The notes beneath the pieces were generated by a model, which worked only from the letters and a program-made list of their open reading frames with translations, searched no databases and had not been told where the DNA came from. The translations under genes were made by a program, and so were the position numbers. A stretch of DNA of 64,000 nt from positions 1-64,000 of the forward strand of contig NZ_OENA01000053.1 in assembly GCF_900239185.1 (NCBI RefSeq), given 5' to 3'. Numbering within the stretch: position 1 is the stretch's first letter; every line of letters starts with the position of its first letter. The DNA comes from Tenacibaculum finnmarkense. Lineage in GTDB: Bacteria > Bacteroidota > Bacteroidia > Flavobacteriales > Flavobacteriaceae. This document shows positions 33,847 to 41,815 of the stretch, in pieces.

Positions 33847-35235
33847 ATGGAAAACGTACAAAAATACATTGAGCAACATAAAGATAGGTTTATAAATGAA
33901 CTTATCGATTTATTAAAAATACCTTCAGTAAGTGCCGATCCTGCCTACAAAAAGGACGTGTTAAATACTGCTGACTTTGTAAAAGAAAGCTTGGAAAAAG
34001 CAGGTTGTGATAAAGTAGAAATTTGTGAAACTCCAGGATATCCTATTATTTATGGTGAAAAAATAATCGATTCTAGCTTACCAACTATTTTGGTGTATGG
34101 TCATTATGATGTACAGCCAGCAGATCCTATCGAATTATGGACTTCGCCACCGTTTGAGCCTGTTATTAAAAAAACAGATATTCATCCTGAAGGAGCAATT
34201 TTTGCTCGTGGTGCTTGTGATGATAAAGGACAGATGTATATGCACGTAAAAGCGCTAGAATACATGACAAATACAGGGAATTTACCTTGTAATGTTAAAT
34301 TTATGATTGAAGGTGAAGAGGAAGTTGGTTCAGAGAGTTTAGCTTGGTTTGTTCCTAGAAATAAAGAAAAATTAGCCAACGATGTTATTTTAATTTCTGA
34401 TACAGGAATGATAGCCAAAGATGTACCTTCTATTACTACAGGTTTACGTGGATTGAGTTATGTAGAGGTTGAGGTTACAGGTCCTAATAGAGATTTACAT
34501 TCTGGTTTATATGGTGGAGCTGTGGCAAATCCAATAAATATATTAACAAAAATGATCGCTTCTTTACAAGACGATAAAAACCAAATTACGATTCCTGGTT
34601 TTTACGATAATGTAGAAGAGTTAAGTTTGGAAGAGCGTGCAGAAATGGCGAAAGCTCCTTTTTCGATAGAAGCTTACAAAGAAGCTTTAGATATTAAAGA
34701 AGTACATGGTGAACAAGGGTATACGACAAACGAACGCAACTCTATTAGACCAACTTTAGATGTAAATGGAATTTGGGGAGGCTATACTGGCGAAGGTGCA
34801 AAAACGGTAATTGCGTCAAAAGCTTATGCCAAAATTTCTATGCGTTTAGTACCACACCAAACTCCTGATGAAATTACAGAGAAGTTTACTACGTACTTTA
34901 AAAGTTTAGCTCCAGATTCGGTTACAGTAAAAGTAACTCCGCATCACGGAGGGCATGGTTATGTTACTCCAATTGACAATATCGGTTATAAATCGGCAAG
35001 TAAAGCTTATACAAAAACCTTTGGGAAAGCGCCAATTCCGCAACGTAGTGGAGGAAGTATTCCTATTGTTTCTTTGTTTGAAGAAGAATTAAATAGTAAA
35101 AGTATTTTAATGGGCTTCGGATTAAATTCGGATGCCATTCATTCGCCAAACGAACATTTTGGAGTTTGGAATTACCTAAAAGGAATTGAAACAATTCCTT
35201 ATTTTTATGAGTATTTCACCGAATTATCAAAATAA
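33847..35235 (+). CDS. M20/M25/M40 family metallo-dipeptidase
   Basis: A 462-residue zinc peptidase of the carnosinase/CNDP-like M20 group. The metal-binding motifs are in order: VYGHYDVQP (about 78-86) with the first His and Asp, GACDDKGQMYMH (about 119-130) with the bridging Asp, and IEGEEEVGSES (about 155-165) with the catalytic Glu pair. The dimerisation domain begins near 195 (GLRGLSYVEVEVTGPNRDLHSG). There is no signal peptide, so it likely splits dipeptides in the cytoplasm. The gene is a single unit with its own promoter and terminator. Confidence 0.93.
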   Translation: MENVQKYIEQHKDRFINELIDLLKIPSVSADPAYKKDVLNTADFVKESLEKAGCDKVEICETPGYPIIYGEKIIDSSLPTILVYGHYDVQPADPIELWTSPPFEPVIKKTDIHPEGAIFARGACDDKGQMYMHVKALEYMTNTGNLPCNVKFMIEGEEEVGSESLAWFVPRNKEKLANDVILISDTGMIAKDVPSITTGLRGLSYVEVEVTGPNRDLHSGLYGGAVANPINILTKMIASLQDDKNQITIPGFYDNVEELSLEERAEMAKAPFSIEAYKEALDIKEVHGEQGYTTNERNSIRPTLDVNGIWGGYTGEGAKTVIASKAYAKISMRLVPHQTPDEITEKFTTYFKSLAPDSVTVKVTPHHGGHGYVTPIDNIGYKSASKAYTKTFGKAPIPQRSGGSIPIVSLFEEELNSKSILMGFGLNSDAIHSPNEHFGVWNYLKGIETIPYFYEYFTELSK

Positions 35236-35251
35236 AATATTTTTTAATTAT

Positions 35252-35285
35252 AAAAATAGCCTTGATTTATTTCAAGGCTATTTTT
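35252..35285. terminator. Terminator of the M20 peptidase gene (bidirectional)
   Basis: Arms AAAATAGCCTTGA and TCAAGGCTATTTT around a 6-base loop, between convergent genes. Confidence 0.88.
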
Positions 35286-35346
35286 TTTTATCAATAGTTT
35301 TAATGCTAGCTACTATTCATTTAATAGCGTTTATTTATAAATAAGA

Positions 35347-36162
35347 TTATAATTTAGCGATTAATTCTTTAAATAATACAATCATTTTTGGTTCTGCTTT
35401 ACCCGCCACGGAAATAATATCAGCAATATTTACAGGTTGTAAATTTTTAGGATCACACTCATCGGTTAAAACAGAAATAGCAGCACAAGGAAGGTTTAAT
35501 TGCTTAGCTACAATCACTTCAGGAACGGTACTCATCCCTACAGCATCTGCTTCTAAAATTTGTAACATTCGGTATTCTGCTCTGGTTTCTAATTGCGGGC
35601 CTACAACACTTGCATACATTCCTTCATGTAATTCTATACTATTATTACTTGCAATTTCTTTCAATAAATTATTGATTTTTTTAGAATATGGTTCAAGCAT
35701 ATCTGCAAAAATATTACCGAAATTTTTAGCACCTTTAAAAGCTAGGGGAGAACCGCCTTGTAAGTTTAAATGGTCTTCTAAAAGCATTAAATCGCCTTTT
35801 TTATAGGTTAAGTTAATTGCTCCAGCGGCATTTGAAATTAGTAAGTTTTTAATTCCTAAGCTGTGCATTGTTCTAATTCCGTAGGTAACTTCCCATAAAT
35901 TATAACCTTCATAAACATGAAAACGCCCCGCCATTACAAGTACTTTTTTTCCTGATAAAGTTCCATAAATTAATTTCCCTGAATGAGATTCAACTGTTGC
36001 TTGTGGAAAATGAGGAATATCGGCATATAAAATTTCTTTTTCAATATCAATTTCGTTGATTAATTTCCCAAGCCCTGTTCCTAAAACAATTCCTATTTCG
36101 GGGTTTGTAATTCCGTTATCGATTAAATATGTAGTGGTTTCTTGTAAGTGTTGTTTTTTCAT
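35347..36162 (-). CDS. punA: Purine nucleoside phosphorylase
   Basis: This enzyme splits purine nucleosides with phosphate to the free base and ribose-1-phosphate. The 271-residue protein belongs to the trimeric PNP class: GIVLGTGLGKLINEI (about 24-38) with the phosphate-binding loop, PHFPQATVESHSGKLIYG (about 50-67), SNAAGAINLTYKKGDLML (about 111-128), YASVVGPQLETRAEYRML (about 184-201), and the base-contacting Asn in VLTDECDP. It fits with NupC-type nucleoside uptake encoded at 29 kb. The gene has no close partner on its strand. Confidence 0.96.
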   Translation of the reverse strand: MKKQHLQETTTYLIDNGITNPEIGIVLGTGLGKLINEIDIEKEILYADIPHFPQATVESHSGKLIYGTLSGKKVLVMAGRFHVYEGYNLWEVTYGIRTMHSLGIKNLLISNAAGAINLTYKKGDLMLLEDHLNLQGGSPLAFKGAKNFGNIFADMLEPYSKKINNLLKEIASNNSIELHEGMYASVVGPQLETRAEYRMLQILEADAVGMSTVPEVIVAKQLNLPCAAISVLTDECDPKNLQPVNIADIISVAGKAEPKMIVLFKELIAKL

Positions 36163-36244
36163 TTTTGATGATTTTTAAGTTTATATTTTAGCACTTATTT
36201 TTTTATAAAAATTATTGAAATGCAGGATGCTTTGGTTTTTATTT

Positions 36245-36347
36245 AGAGCTTTTTTAAATTTTATTCTAAAAAAATATAGAGGAAAAACCCCTTGGAGTCC
36301 TATTTTACCGTTATAAAACTTTTTTAGATGAAATTTAAACAGGCTCA
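36245..36347. repeat. Short palindromic element of the 10307-10480 family
   Basis: Left end GAGCTTTTTTAAATTTTATT and right end AAATTTAAACAGGCTC form an imperfect inverted repeat of about 27 bases around a 48-base spacer. The right end matches those at 76-92 and 10463-10480. It lies between punA and an accessory gene. Confidence 0.6.
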
Positions 36348-36363
36348 TACAACGATTAACGAC

Positions 36364-36810
36364 TTAAAAATCTACTTTTTTTTCATATCCATAAATAAAT
36401 ACGCCTTTTTCTGTTACGTCATATTCAATTTTCTTTCCAGTATCTAAACATTTTTTTAATTTATCTATATCTTGATTTTCTATTTTTGGTTTTAAAATTT
36501 CGTTACGATTAGTTCTTTTATAAATTCTTAGAGAAGGAATAAATATGTATTCTATTTCTTTTAATTGATAAGTTCCCCAAAATCCTTCAAGATATTTTCT
36601 ATTTATAAAATCGGTTTGTTTGGGAATATAAAAATCCCTCAATTTATCATCAATTAATAATTTTACAAGTATTTGATATCCAAAGTTAATAGTATTCATC
36701 TTTTTAAATAAATACTTCCATTTAGTATCACTCATAAAACTTGTTCTTTTTGAAATTTCGTTATTTAATTTTTTTCTATATCTAACAGTATTTTTATTCT
36801 CTTCATTCAT
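36364..36810 (-). CDS. Hypothetical protein (148 aa), possibly immunity-type
   Basis: I do not recognise this protein with confidence. It is soluble, Lys/Asn-rich, and has the pattern SDTKWKYLFKKMNTI (about 26-40), then YLEGFWGTYQLKEIEYIFI (about 69-87), which resembles the DUF6678 type of small proteins found among accessory genes. No catalytic motif is seen. It lies after an SMI1/KNR4 gene on the same strand, with a 102-base gap, between a repeat element and a tRNA cluster. Such small pairs are often orphan immunity genes, but no toxin gene is present here. Confidence 0.6.
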   Translation of the reverse strand: MNEENKNTVRYRKKLNNEISKRTSFMSDTKWKYLFKKMNTINFGYQILVKLLIDDKLRDFYIPKQTDFINRKYLEGFWGTYQLKEIEYIFIPSLRIYKRTNRNEILKPKIENQDIDKLKKCLDTGKKIEYDVTEKGVFIYGYEKKVDF

Positions 36811-36912
36811 TTTTAGTTTTAATTACTTTTTAAAAATAATTATTTTAAATTTCTTTTTCAATTTTCATTAAGTTCAAAATAGCCTTTCTGTTTGTTACTT
36901 AGCTAAATTTTA

Positions 36913-37431
36913 TTATTCAGTATTAATTTCTTCATTTAAGAATTCAATTACACCTTTTATATATTCCGTTAGATTTTCATAAACTTCTTCTCCTGGTATC
37001 CAATTTGCGAATTTCCAATATTTCCAATTTCCTTCTTTTTCAATTGGTGGAATTAAGAGAAACTGTTGTTCATCATTAATACCAGCAATTATTAAACTAC
37101 TTTCTAATTCTTTTTCAAAAGTTCCATTAGGCTCATTCTCTGTCCATATTCTCACCATTTCGGGGAAAACATTTTTTAGGTAATCAACTTTTTGAATAGG
37201 TATAAAACTTGGTTCAACTGCATCTGTAGAAGTTAAAAATCCATTTGAAATTAATAAGAGATTTTTATAATCATTTGGAAATTTAACATTCAATTTTAAC
37301 TCAACTTTGTTTATTTCTGTAAGAGTTGTATTTAGATTTCCTATCCATTTTTTTTCAATTTGTTTATCTGAATAAACATAATCATTCAGTTCAATTGATT
37401 TTTTGAATAACTCACTTAATATTTTTTTCAT
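36913..37431 (-). CDS. SMI1/KNR4 family protein
   Basis: A 172-residue soluble protein with the SMI1/KNR4 fold pattern: an N-terminal helix, then LTEINKVELKLNVKFPNDYKNLLLISNGF (about 33-61, seen as FPNDYKNLLLISNG), the central DAVEPSFIPIQKVDYL and the late WKYWKFANWIPGEEVYENLTEYI block. In bacteria these proteins are mostly immunity partners of contact-dependent or polymorphic toxins. Only the immunity-like gene is present; no toxin with an export signal flanks it. Together with the 148-residue gene it forms a small accessory islet beside tRNA genes. Confidence 0.82.
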   Translation of the reverse strand: MKKILSELFKKSIELNDYVYSDKQIEKKWIGNLNTTLTEINKVELKLNVKFPNDYKNLLLISNGFLTSTDAVEPSFIPIQKVDYLKNVFPEMVRIWTENEPNGTFEKELESSLIIAGINDEQQFLLIPPIEKEGNWKYWKFANWIPGEEVYENLTEYIKGVIEFLNEEINTE

Positions 37432-37564
37432 TTGGAAAATAGTGATAAGTTTATTTTATAGAGTGGAACTGGATTATTTCTATTTACAATTAATTGATAA
37501 AGTACAACATTTTATTTTTTAAAAGATGAAATTTCAATTTTCAATCATTTAAATAAAAGACAAT

Positions 37565-37596
37565 AAAAAAGCCTTAACAAATAAATGTTAAGGCTT
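37565..37596 (-). terminator. Terminator after tRNA-Leu(UAA) copy 2
   Basis: Arms AAGCCTTAACA and TGTTAAGGCTT, followed on the minus strand by six T, start 3 bases past the tRNA. Confidence 0.88.
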
Positions 37597-37598
37597 AG

Positions 37599-37682
37599 TA
37601 CTGAAGGCGGGACTTGAACCCGCACGACCCAAGGGTCATTGGATTTTAAGTCCAACGTGTCTACCAATTCCACCACTTCAGC
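37599..37682 (-). tRNA. tRNA-Leu (anticodon UAA), downstream copy
   Basis: Class II cloverleaf: acceptor GCTGAAG with CTTCAGT, anticodon arm TTGGA-CTTAAAA-TCCAA with TAA, variable arm GACCC-TT-GGGTC, T-arm with GGGTTCAAGTCCC, discriminator A. CCA is not encoded. It decodes UUA and UUG. It differs from the upstream copy only by a compensated pair in the variable arm. Confidence 0.97.
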
Positions 37683-37727
37683 AAGTGGATTTTTATATTT
37701 AATTTTTTGACTCTTTCTTAAAATAAA

Positions 37728-37747
37728 CCTCGCTAATAAAAGCGAGG
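37728..37747 (-). terminator. Hairpin between the two tRNA-Leu(UAA) genes
   Basis: Arms CCTCGCT and AGCGAGG lie 6 bases past the upstream tRNA-Leu(UAA); the T tract on the minus strand is broken (TTTATTTT), so termination may be partial, or the hairpin may guide processing. Confidence 0.6.
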
Positions 37748-37752
37748 CTTAG

Positions 37753-37836
37753 TACTGAAGGCGGGACTTGAACCCGCACGGCCCAAGGGCCATTGGATTT
37801 TAAGTCCAACGTGTCTACCAATTCCACCACTTCAGC
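37753..37836 (-). tRNA. tRNA-Leu (anticodon UAA), upstream copy
   Basis: Same cloverleaf as the copy at 37599-37682; the variable arm reads GGCCC-TT-GGGCC, a G-C pair where the other copy has A-T. Acceptor, anticodon (TAA) and T-arm are identical. Confidence 0.97.
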
Positions 37837-37886
37837 GTGTTTGATTGTAATCAATCAAATTGGAATATTTTTTAAGAAAGTCTCAG

Positions 37887-37958
37887 AGCGAAAGACGGGA
37901 TTTGAACCCGCGACCCCCACCTTGGCAAGGTGATGCTCTACCCCTGAGCTACTTTCGC
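37887..37958 (-). tRNA. tRNA-Gly (anticodon GCC)
   Basis: Cloverleaf on the minus strand: acceptor GCGAAAG with CTTTCGC, D-arm with GCTCAGGGGTAGAGC, anticodon arm TCACC-TTGCCAA-GGTGG with GCC, T-arm CGCGGGTTCAAATCCCG, discriminator T. CCA is not encoded. It is the first gene of the tRNA cluster read in transcription direction. Confidence 0.97.
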
Positions 37959-38108
37959 GTAGTCAAAAATTATTTTAAAGATCGTTTGCATGTGTTGCAA
38001 TGCGGGTGCAAATCTACAACCTTTTATTAGATAAAAAAAACTTTTTTCATTTTTTTTTAAAATATTTCAATTAGCCCCCTTTTTTATGGTCGTTAAGTAA
38101 GAAAGAAA

Positions 38109-38116
38109 TATCTTTG
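38109..38116 (+). promoter_or_regulatory. Promoter -7 box (TATCTTTG) of the heme/cox cluster
   Basis: Matches TAnnTTTG, 22 bases before the ctaB start. Confidence 0.6.
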
Positions 38117-38138
38117 CAAAAATAAAATAACCATCGCA

Positions 38139-39041
38139 TTGAATTCAAAATCACCCGTACATAATAAAGTATCTTTAAAATCATTGTTCAATGATTTTAA
38201 ACAATTAACCAAAGTAGGTTTGTCTATAAGTGTTGTTTTTACTTCTATTACTGGGTACTTATTAGGGGCTGAAACAATCGATTATACCATTGTACTTTTA
38301 CTAGCCTTTGGAGGTTATTTAATGGTGGGGGCGTCGAATGCTTTTAATCAAGTAATTGAAAAAGATATTGATGCTTTAATGCAGCGTACTAAAGATCGTC
38401 CTTTACCAGCAGGCAGAATGAGTACAACTGTAGCATTAACTATTGCGATTATTTTTACCATAGTCGGTATTGGTGTTTTATACGCCATTGATCCTAAATG
38501 CGCTTTGTTTGGAGCGGTCTCTATTTTTTTATACACCAGTGCTTACACGCCTTTAAAAGCCGTAACACCTTTGGCTGTATTTGTAGGTGCTATTCCTGGA
38601 GCGATTCCTTTTATGTTAGGTTGGGTTGCTGCAACAGGTCATTTTGGTATTGAAGCAGGATTTTTATTTATGATTCAGTTTTTCTGGCAATTTCCTCATT
38701 TTTGGGCAATTGGTTGGTTGCAATTTGAAGAATATAATAAAGCAGGCTTGCACATGCTTCCTATGGATAAAAAAGACAAAGGAGCAGTTGTCCAAATAAT
38801 TTTTTATACCTGTATTATGATTTTAATGTCGGTAGCACCGGTGTTAAAAGTAACAGGTAACTTTTATATTTATCCATTAACCGCTGTAATAGTATCATTA
38901 TTAGGGGTGTTAATGTTGTACTATGCTTTTCAATTATATAAATCAGAAAAAAATACTGACGCACGAAAATTAATGTTAGCCAGTGTTTTTTATATAACAA
39001 TCGTACCTATAATTTACGTGGTCGATAAATTTTTACACTAA
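38139..39041 (+). CDS. ctaB: Heme o synthase (protoheme IX farnesyltransferase)
   Basis: CtaB adds a farnesyl group to heme b to give heme o, needed by heme-copper oxidases. The 300-residue membrane protein has about nine membrane segments and the UbiA-family metal-pyrophosphate motif ASNAFNQVIEKDIDALMQRT (about 65-84; Asn, Asp and Asp at the usual spacing), followed by RPLPAGRMS. The start is TTG, 22 bases after a promoter box; no ATG precedes the first membrane segment. It leads the cluster with two COX3 genes, COX4 and Sco, which is its usual place. Confidence 0.95.
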   Translation: MNSKSPVHNKVSLKSLFNDFKQLTKVGLSISVVFTSITGYLLGAETIDYTIVLLLAFGGYLMVGASNAFNQVIEKDIDALMQRTKDRPLPAGRMSTTVALTIAIIFTIVGIGVLYAIDPKCALFGAVSIFLYTSAYTPLKAVTPLAVFVGAIPGAIPFMLGWVAATGHFGIEAGFLFMIQFFWQFPHFWAIGWLQFEEYNKAGLHMLPMDKKDKGAVVQIIFYTCIMILMSVAPVLKVTGNFYIYPLTAVIVSLLGVLMLYYAFQLYKSEKNTDARKLMLASVFYITIVPIIYVVDKFLH

Positions 39042-39046
39042 TAAAA

Positions 39047-39631
39047 ATGAGCGCACAAACTTTACAAGAAGAATTAAGGGCTGGTAAAAGAAAATCAGCT
39101 AAACCAATGTTATGGATTTCGATGATTAGTATGGCTATGTTTTTTGCCGGGCTGACAAGTGCTTACGTGGTAAGTCAGAAACGAGATGATTGGGTTACTT
39201 TTGATTTGCCACAAGCATTTTACATCAGTACCGTTTTAATTATACTAAGTAGTATTACCTTAATAATATCGCAATTATTATTAAAAAAAGATAATTTAAA
39301 AGCTTCGCTGCTCTTTTTGTTGGCAACTTTAGTCTTAGGAATTGGTTTTGTATGGTTCCAATATGTAGGTTTTAATGAATTAAGAGCTGTTGGTTTATTT
39401 TTTACAGGACCTGAAAGTACCGTTTCTACCTCGTTTGTTTTAGGGATAACTTTCATGCATATTTTACACCTTTTAGCGGGTATAATTGTACTGTTAGTCG
39501 TTATTTATAATCATTTTAAAAAGAAATATTCATCAGCTGATACGCTTGGCTTTGAGTTAGGTGGAATCTTCTGGCATTTTGTAGATATTTTATGGATTTA
39601 TCTATTTTTCTTTTTCTATTTCATAAGATGA
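39047..39631 (+). CDS. Cytochrome c oxidase subunit III-like protein (short form)
   Basis: A 194-residue protein with five membrane segments, homologous to cytochrome c oxidase subunit III. Family features are FAGLTSAYVV (about 33-42), the FTGPESTVSTSFVLGITFMHILHLLAG block (about 115-145) with its conserved histidines, and the C-terminal FELGGIFWHFVDILWIYLFFFFY. It begins 5 bases after ctaB and is followed by a second, longer COX3. Both probably belong to the same caa3/cox-type oxidase whose subunits I and II lie outside the window. Confidence 0.92.
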   Translation: MSAQTLQEELRAGKRKSAKPMLWISMISMAMFFAGLTSAYVVSQKRDDWVTFDLPQAFYISTVLIILSSITLIISQLLLKKDNLKASLLFLLATLVLGIGFVWFQYVGFNELRAVGLFFTGPESTVSTSFVLGITFMHILHLLAGIIVLLVVIYNHFKKKYSSADTLGFELGGIFWHFVDILWIYLFFFFYFIR

Positions 39632-39642
39632 TGAAAATTGCG

Positions 39643-39650
39643 TAATTTTG
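39643..39650 (+). promoter_or_regulatory. Promoter -7 box (TAATTTTG) before the second COX3 gene
   Basis: Matches TAnnTTTG in the 56-base gap between the two COX3 genes, 37 bases before the ATG; an internal promoter. Confidence 0.5.
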
Positions 39651-39687
39651 GCACACTGTTTTAACAAAAATTAACAAAAAAAGATTT

Positions 39688-40701
39688 ATGGAAGCAAATA
39701 TTGCTGTAAATTCTGACAAGAAAGAAGCCTGGGGCGGCGGTGGTGAAAAACCATTTGGTGCTACCTATGGTAAAATGATGATGTGGTTTTTCATCGTTTC
39801 AGATGCGTTAACCTTTTCAGGTTTTTTAGCCGCTTATGGATTAACTCGTTTTAAATTTATTGATTCATGGCCAATCGCCGATGAAGTGTTTACTCACTTT
39901 CCGGGATTACATGGTGTGCATGCACCGATGTATTATGTAGCCTTAATGACATTTATTTTAATCATATCATCAGTAACAATGGTGTTAGCGGTTGATGCGG
40001 GTCATCAAAAGAAAAAAAATAAAGTTGCTTGGTATATGTTTGCAACGATCATTTTCGGAATTATTTTCGTAGGATCACAAGCATGGGAGTGGAAAAACTT
40101 TATCAACGGTTCTTATGGAGCTGTTAAAACGACTAACAATCATATTTTGCAATTTGCAAAACAAGATGGTGTTGATGCTGAAGGAAATCCTAAATATCAT
40201 CAAATAGCTTTAGCTGATTTTGTACACGCGCAAAGAAAAGATGATAGAATTCAGCACACACGTGAAAACGGGTTGTGGTTTGAAAAAGAAGCAACAGTTT
40301 CTGAGTATTCAGTAGCACAAATTCAAGAAGCTTTTAAAGCAGATCCTTCTTTATTAATAAGAACGGAAAAATTAGACCTTGCTACAAAGCAAAAAATAGT
40401 TTTATCAAGAGCTGAAAGTTTAGCTAAATTACCTTTAATGACCAAGGTTGTTGAAGGAGCTAATTTACATGAAAATGAATATGGGAATCCTATTTTTGCA
40501 GATTTCTTTTTCTTTATTACAGGTTTCCACGGTTTTCACGTATTATCAGGAATTATCTTAAATATTATTATATTTTTCAATGTAGTTTTAGGTACTTACG
40601 AACGTAGAGGACACTATGAAATGGTTGAAAAAGTAGGTTTATATTGGCACTTTGTAGATTTAGTTTGGGTATTTGTATTCACCTTTTTCTATTTAGTATA
40701 A
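39688..40701 (+). CDS. Cytochrome c oxidase subunit III with large internal insertion
   Basis: The 337-residue protein is a subunit III with membrane segments near 30-50, 82-102, 113-131, 272-296 and 318-336. The ends are ordinary: AWGGGGEKPFGATYGKMMMWFF at the start and YWHFVDLVWVFVFTFFYLV at the end (given in parts: GGGEKPFGATYGKMMMW; HFVDLVWVFVFTFFY). Between the third and fourth segments lies an extra hydrophilic region of about 115 residues (145-262) that the short form lacks. Long forms like this occur in Bacteroidota; what the insertion does is unknown. Confidence 0.93.
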   Translation: MEANIAVNSDKKEAWGGGGEKPFGATYGKMMMWFFIVSDALTFSGFLAAYGLTRFKFIDSWPIADEVFTHFPGLHGVHAPMYYVALMTFILIISSVTMVLAVDAGHQKKKNKVAWYMFATIIFGIIFVGSQAWEWKNFINGSYGAVKTTNNHILQFAKQDGVDAEGNPKYHQIALADFVHAQRKDDRIQHTRENGLWFEKEATVSEYSVAQIQEAFKADPSLLIRTEKLDLATKQKIVLSRAESLAKLPLMTKVVEGANLHENEYGNPIFADFFFFITGFHGFHVLSGIILNIIIFFNVVLGTYERRGHYEMVEKVGLYWHFVDLVWVFVFTFFYLV

Positions 40702-40719
40702 TTAAAAAACGATATTAAA

Positions 40720-41058
40720 ATGGGTCACGCACACGAATCAAATAAAAAAAGAATCTGGATTGTTTTAGCAATCTTAACAATTATAACAACTGTTGAAGTA
40801 GCTTTTGGTATTGTTAAACCAGCTGCATTGCATTTACACGGTTTAGGAACTAGTTGGTTAAACTGGCTTTTTATAATCTTAACATTGGTAAAAGCATATT
40901 ATATTGCTTGGGCATTTATGCACTTAGAAGGCGAAAAAACATGGTTTAGAAGATCAATTGTTTGGTCAGCGGTATTTTTAGTTTCTTATTTACTATTTAT
41001 TATTTTAATAGAAGGTAATTATTTACATGAAACATTAGCGCCATTAGTAAAATGGTAA
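40720..41058 (+). CDS. Cytochrome C oxidase subunit IV family protein
   Basis: A 112-residue protein with three membrane segments (about 12-30, 46-68 and 81-103), matching the prokaryotic subunit IV family: WIVLAILTIITTVEVAFG (12-29) and the KAYYIAWAFMHLEGEK block (about 61-76). It supports oxidase assembly or stability. It follows COX3 by 18 bases and is closed by a strong hairpin. Confidence 0.92.
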   Translation: MGHAHESNKKRIWIVLAILTIITTVEVAFGIVKPAALHLHGLGTSWLNWLFIILTLVKAYYIAWAFMHLEGEKTWFRRSIVWSAVFLVSYLLFIILIEGNYLHETLAPLVKW

Positions 41059-41075
41059 TCAAATAAAATTTTTAG

Positions 41076-41104
41076 AAAAAAGGTGGTTTTAACCACCTTT
41101 TTTT
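41076..41104 (+). terminator. Terminator after the COX4 gene
   Basis: Stem AAAAAAGGTGGTT with its complement, followed by T. It separates the oxidase subunits from the Sco-type genes, though read-through is possible. Confidence 0.88.
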
Positions 41105-41134
41105 GACTTTAATTAGAACTGAATTAGATTTAAA

Positions 41135-41815
41135 ATGAAAAATTTTAAAAAATTTACGGTATTATTTGCACTATTTATAGTGCCATTATTGTTTTATATA
41201 TTACTACAGTTAGGAACGCATAATTTTGGAAAGTTACCAATAGTATCTAAAAGTGTTATCGATATTTCGTTAATCGATAAAAGTATTTCTTTTGACAGAA
41301 GAGTGTCGGTAGTTACTTTTTTAGGAAACGACATCGCCTTGGCAAAAGGAGAAGTGTATAATTTAAAGGAAAAAATTTACAATAAATTTTCTAATTATGT
41401 AAGTTTTCAGATGATTTCTTTGGTTGATAAAAGCCAGAAAGAAGAAATAGAAGCCCTAAAAAAAATGCTAAGTGTTAATACTGATTTAAGCAGGTGGAAT
41501 TTTGTTTTTGCTTCATCCGAAGAAATGCAAGCCTTACACGAAAGCTTTAAAACAGGCGTTTCTTTAGATGAAAATAGTCATTCATCAAAAGCCTATATTA
41601 TTGATAAAGAACTTAATTTAAGAAGAGGTAAATCAACTATTAAGAGTTTAGAAAACGAAAACTTATTTGGTTACACGATGAAATCAGTAGCTGAACTTAA
41701 AAATGATATGATTGATGATATCAGCGTTGTTTTAGTCGAATATAAAATGGCATTGAAAAAGAATAATAGTAGTGACGACCGAAGAAAAAACAGCATTTCA
41801 AATGAAAAAAAATAA
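41135..41815 (+). CDS. Cysteine-less Sco-like membrane-anchored protein
   Basis: A 226-residue protein with one N-terminal membrane anchor (about 8-26) and an extracytoplasmic domain. The domain follows the Sco fold pattern in register with the true Sco encoded next: SVVTFLGND (58-66) stands where Sco has EFFFASCPSIC, LSRWNFVFASSEEM (118-131) matches NHKNWHLLTGKSED, and NSHSSKAYIIDKELNLRRG (147-165) matches EHSGLFALVDKNGN. There is no cysteine in the whole protein, so the copper-binding CxxxC is lost, while His149 aligns with the Sco ligand region. The gene overlaps sco by 14 bases. I take it as a degenerate Sco paralogue with a structural or chaperone role; that is inference. Confidence 0.75.
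   Translation: MKNFKKFTVLFALFIVPLLFYILLQLGTHNFGKLPIVSKSVIDISLIDKSISFDRRVSVVTFLGNDIALAKGEVYNLKEKIYNKFSNYVSFQMISLVDKSQKEEIEALKKMLSVNTDLSRWNFVFASSEEMQALHESFKTGVSLDENSHSSKAYIIDKELNLRRGKSTIKSLENENLFGYTMKSVAELKNDMIDDISVVLVEYKMALKKNNSSDDRRKNSISNEKK

Noticed and set aside
37728-37747. Hairpin between tRNA-Leu copies as a CRISPR-like or attachment repeat
   Set aside because: Only one such hairpin, right after a tRNA 3' end, with a partial T tract; a terminator or processing signal explains it. No integrase gene is near.
41772-41801. GTG start ten codons upstream of the Sco ATG
   Set aside because: The hydrophilic extension would sit before the membrane anchor; the ATG at 41802 opens directly into it.
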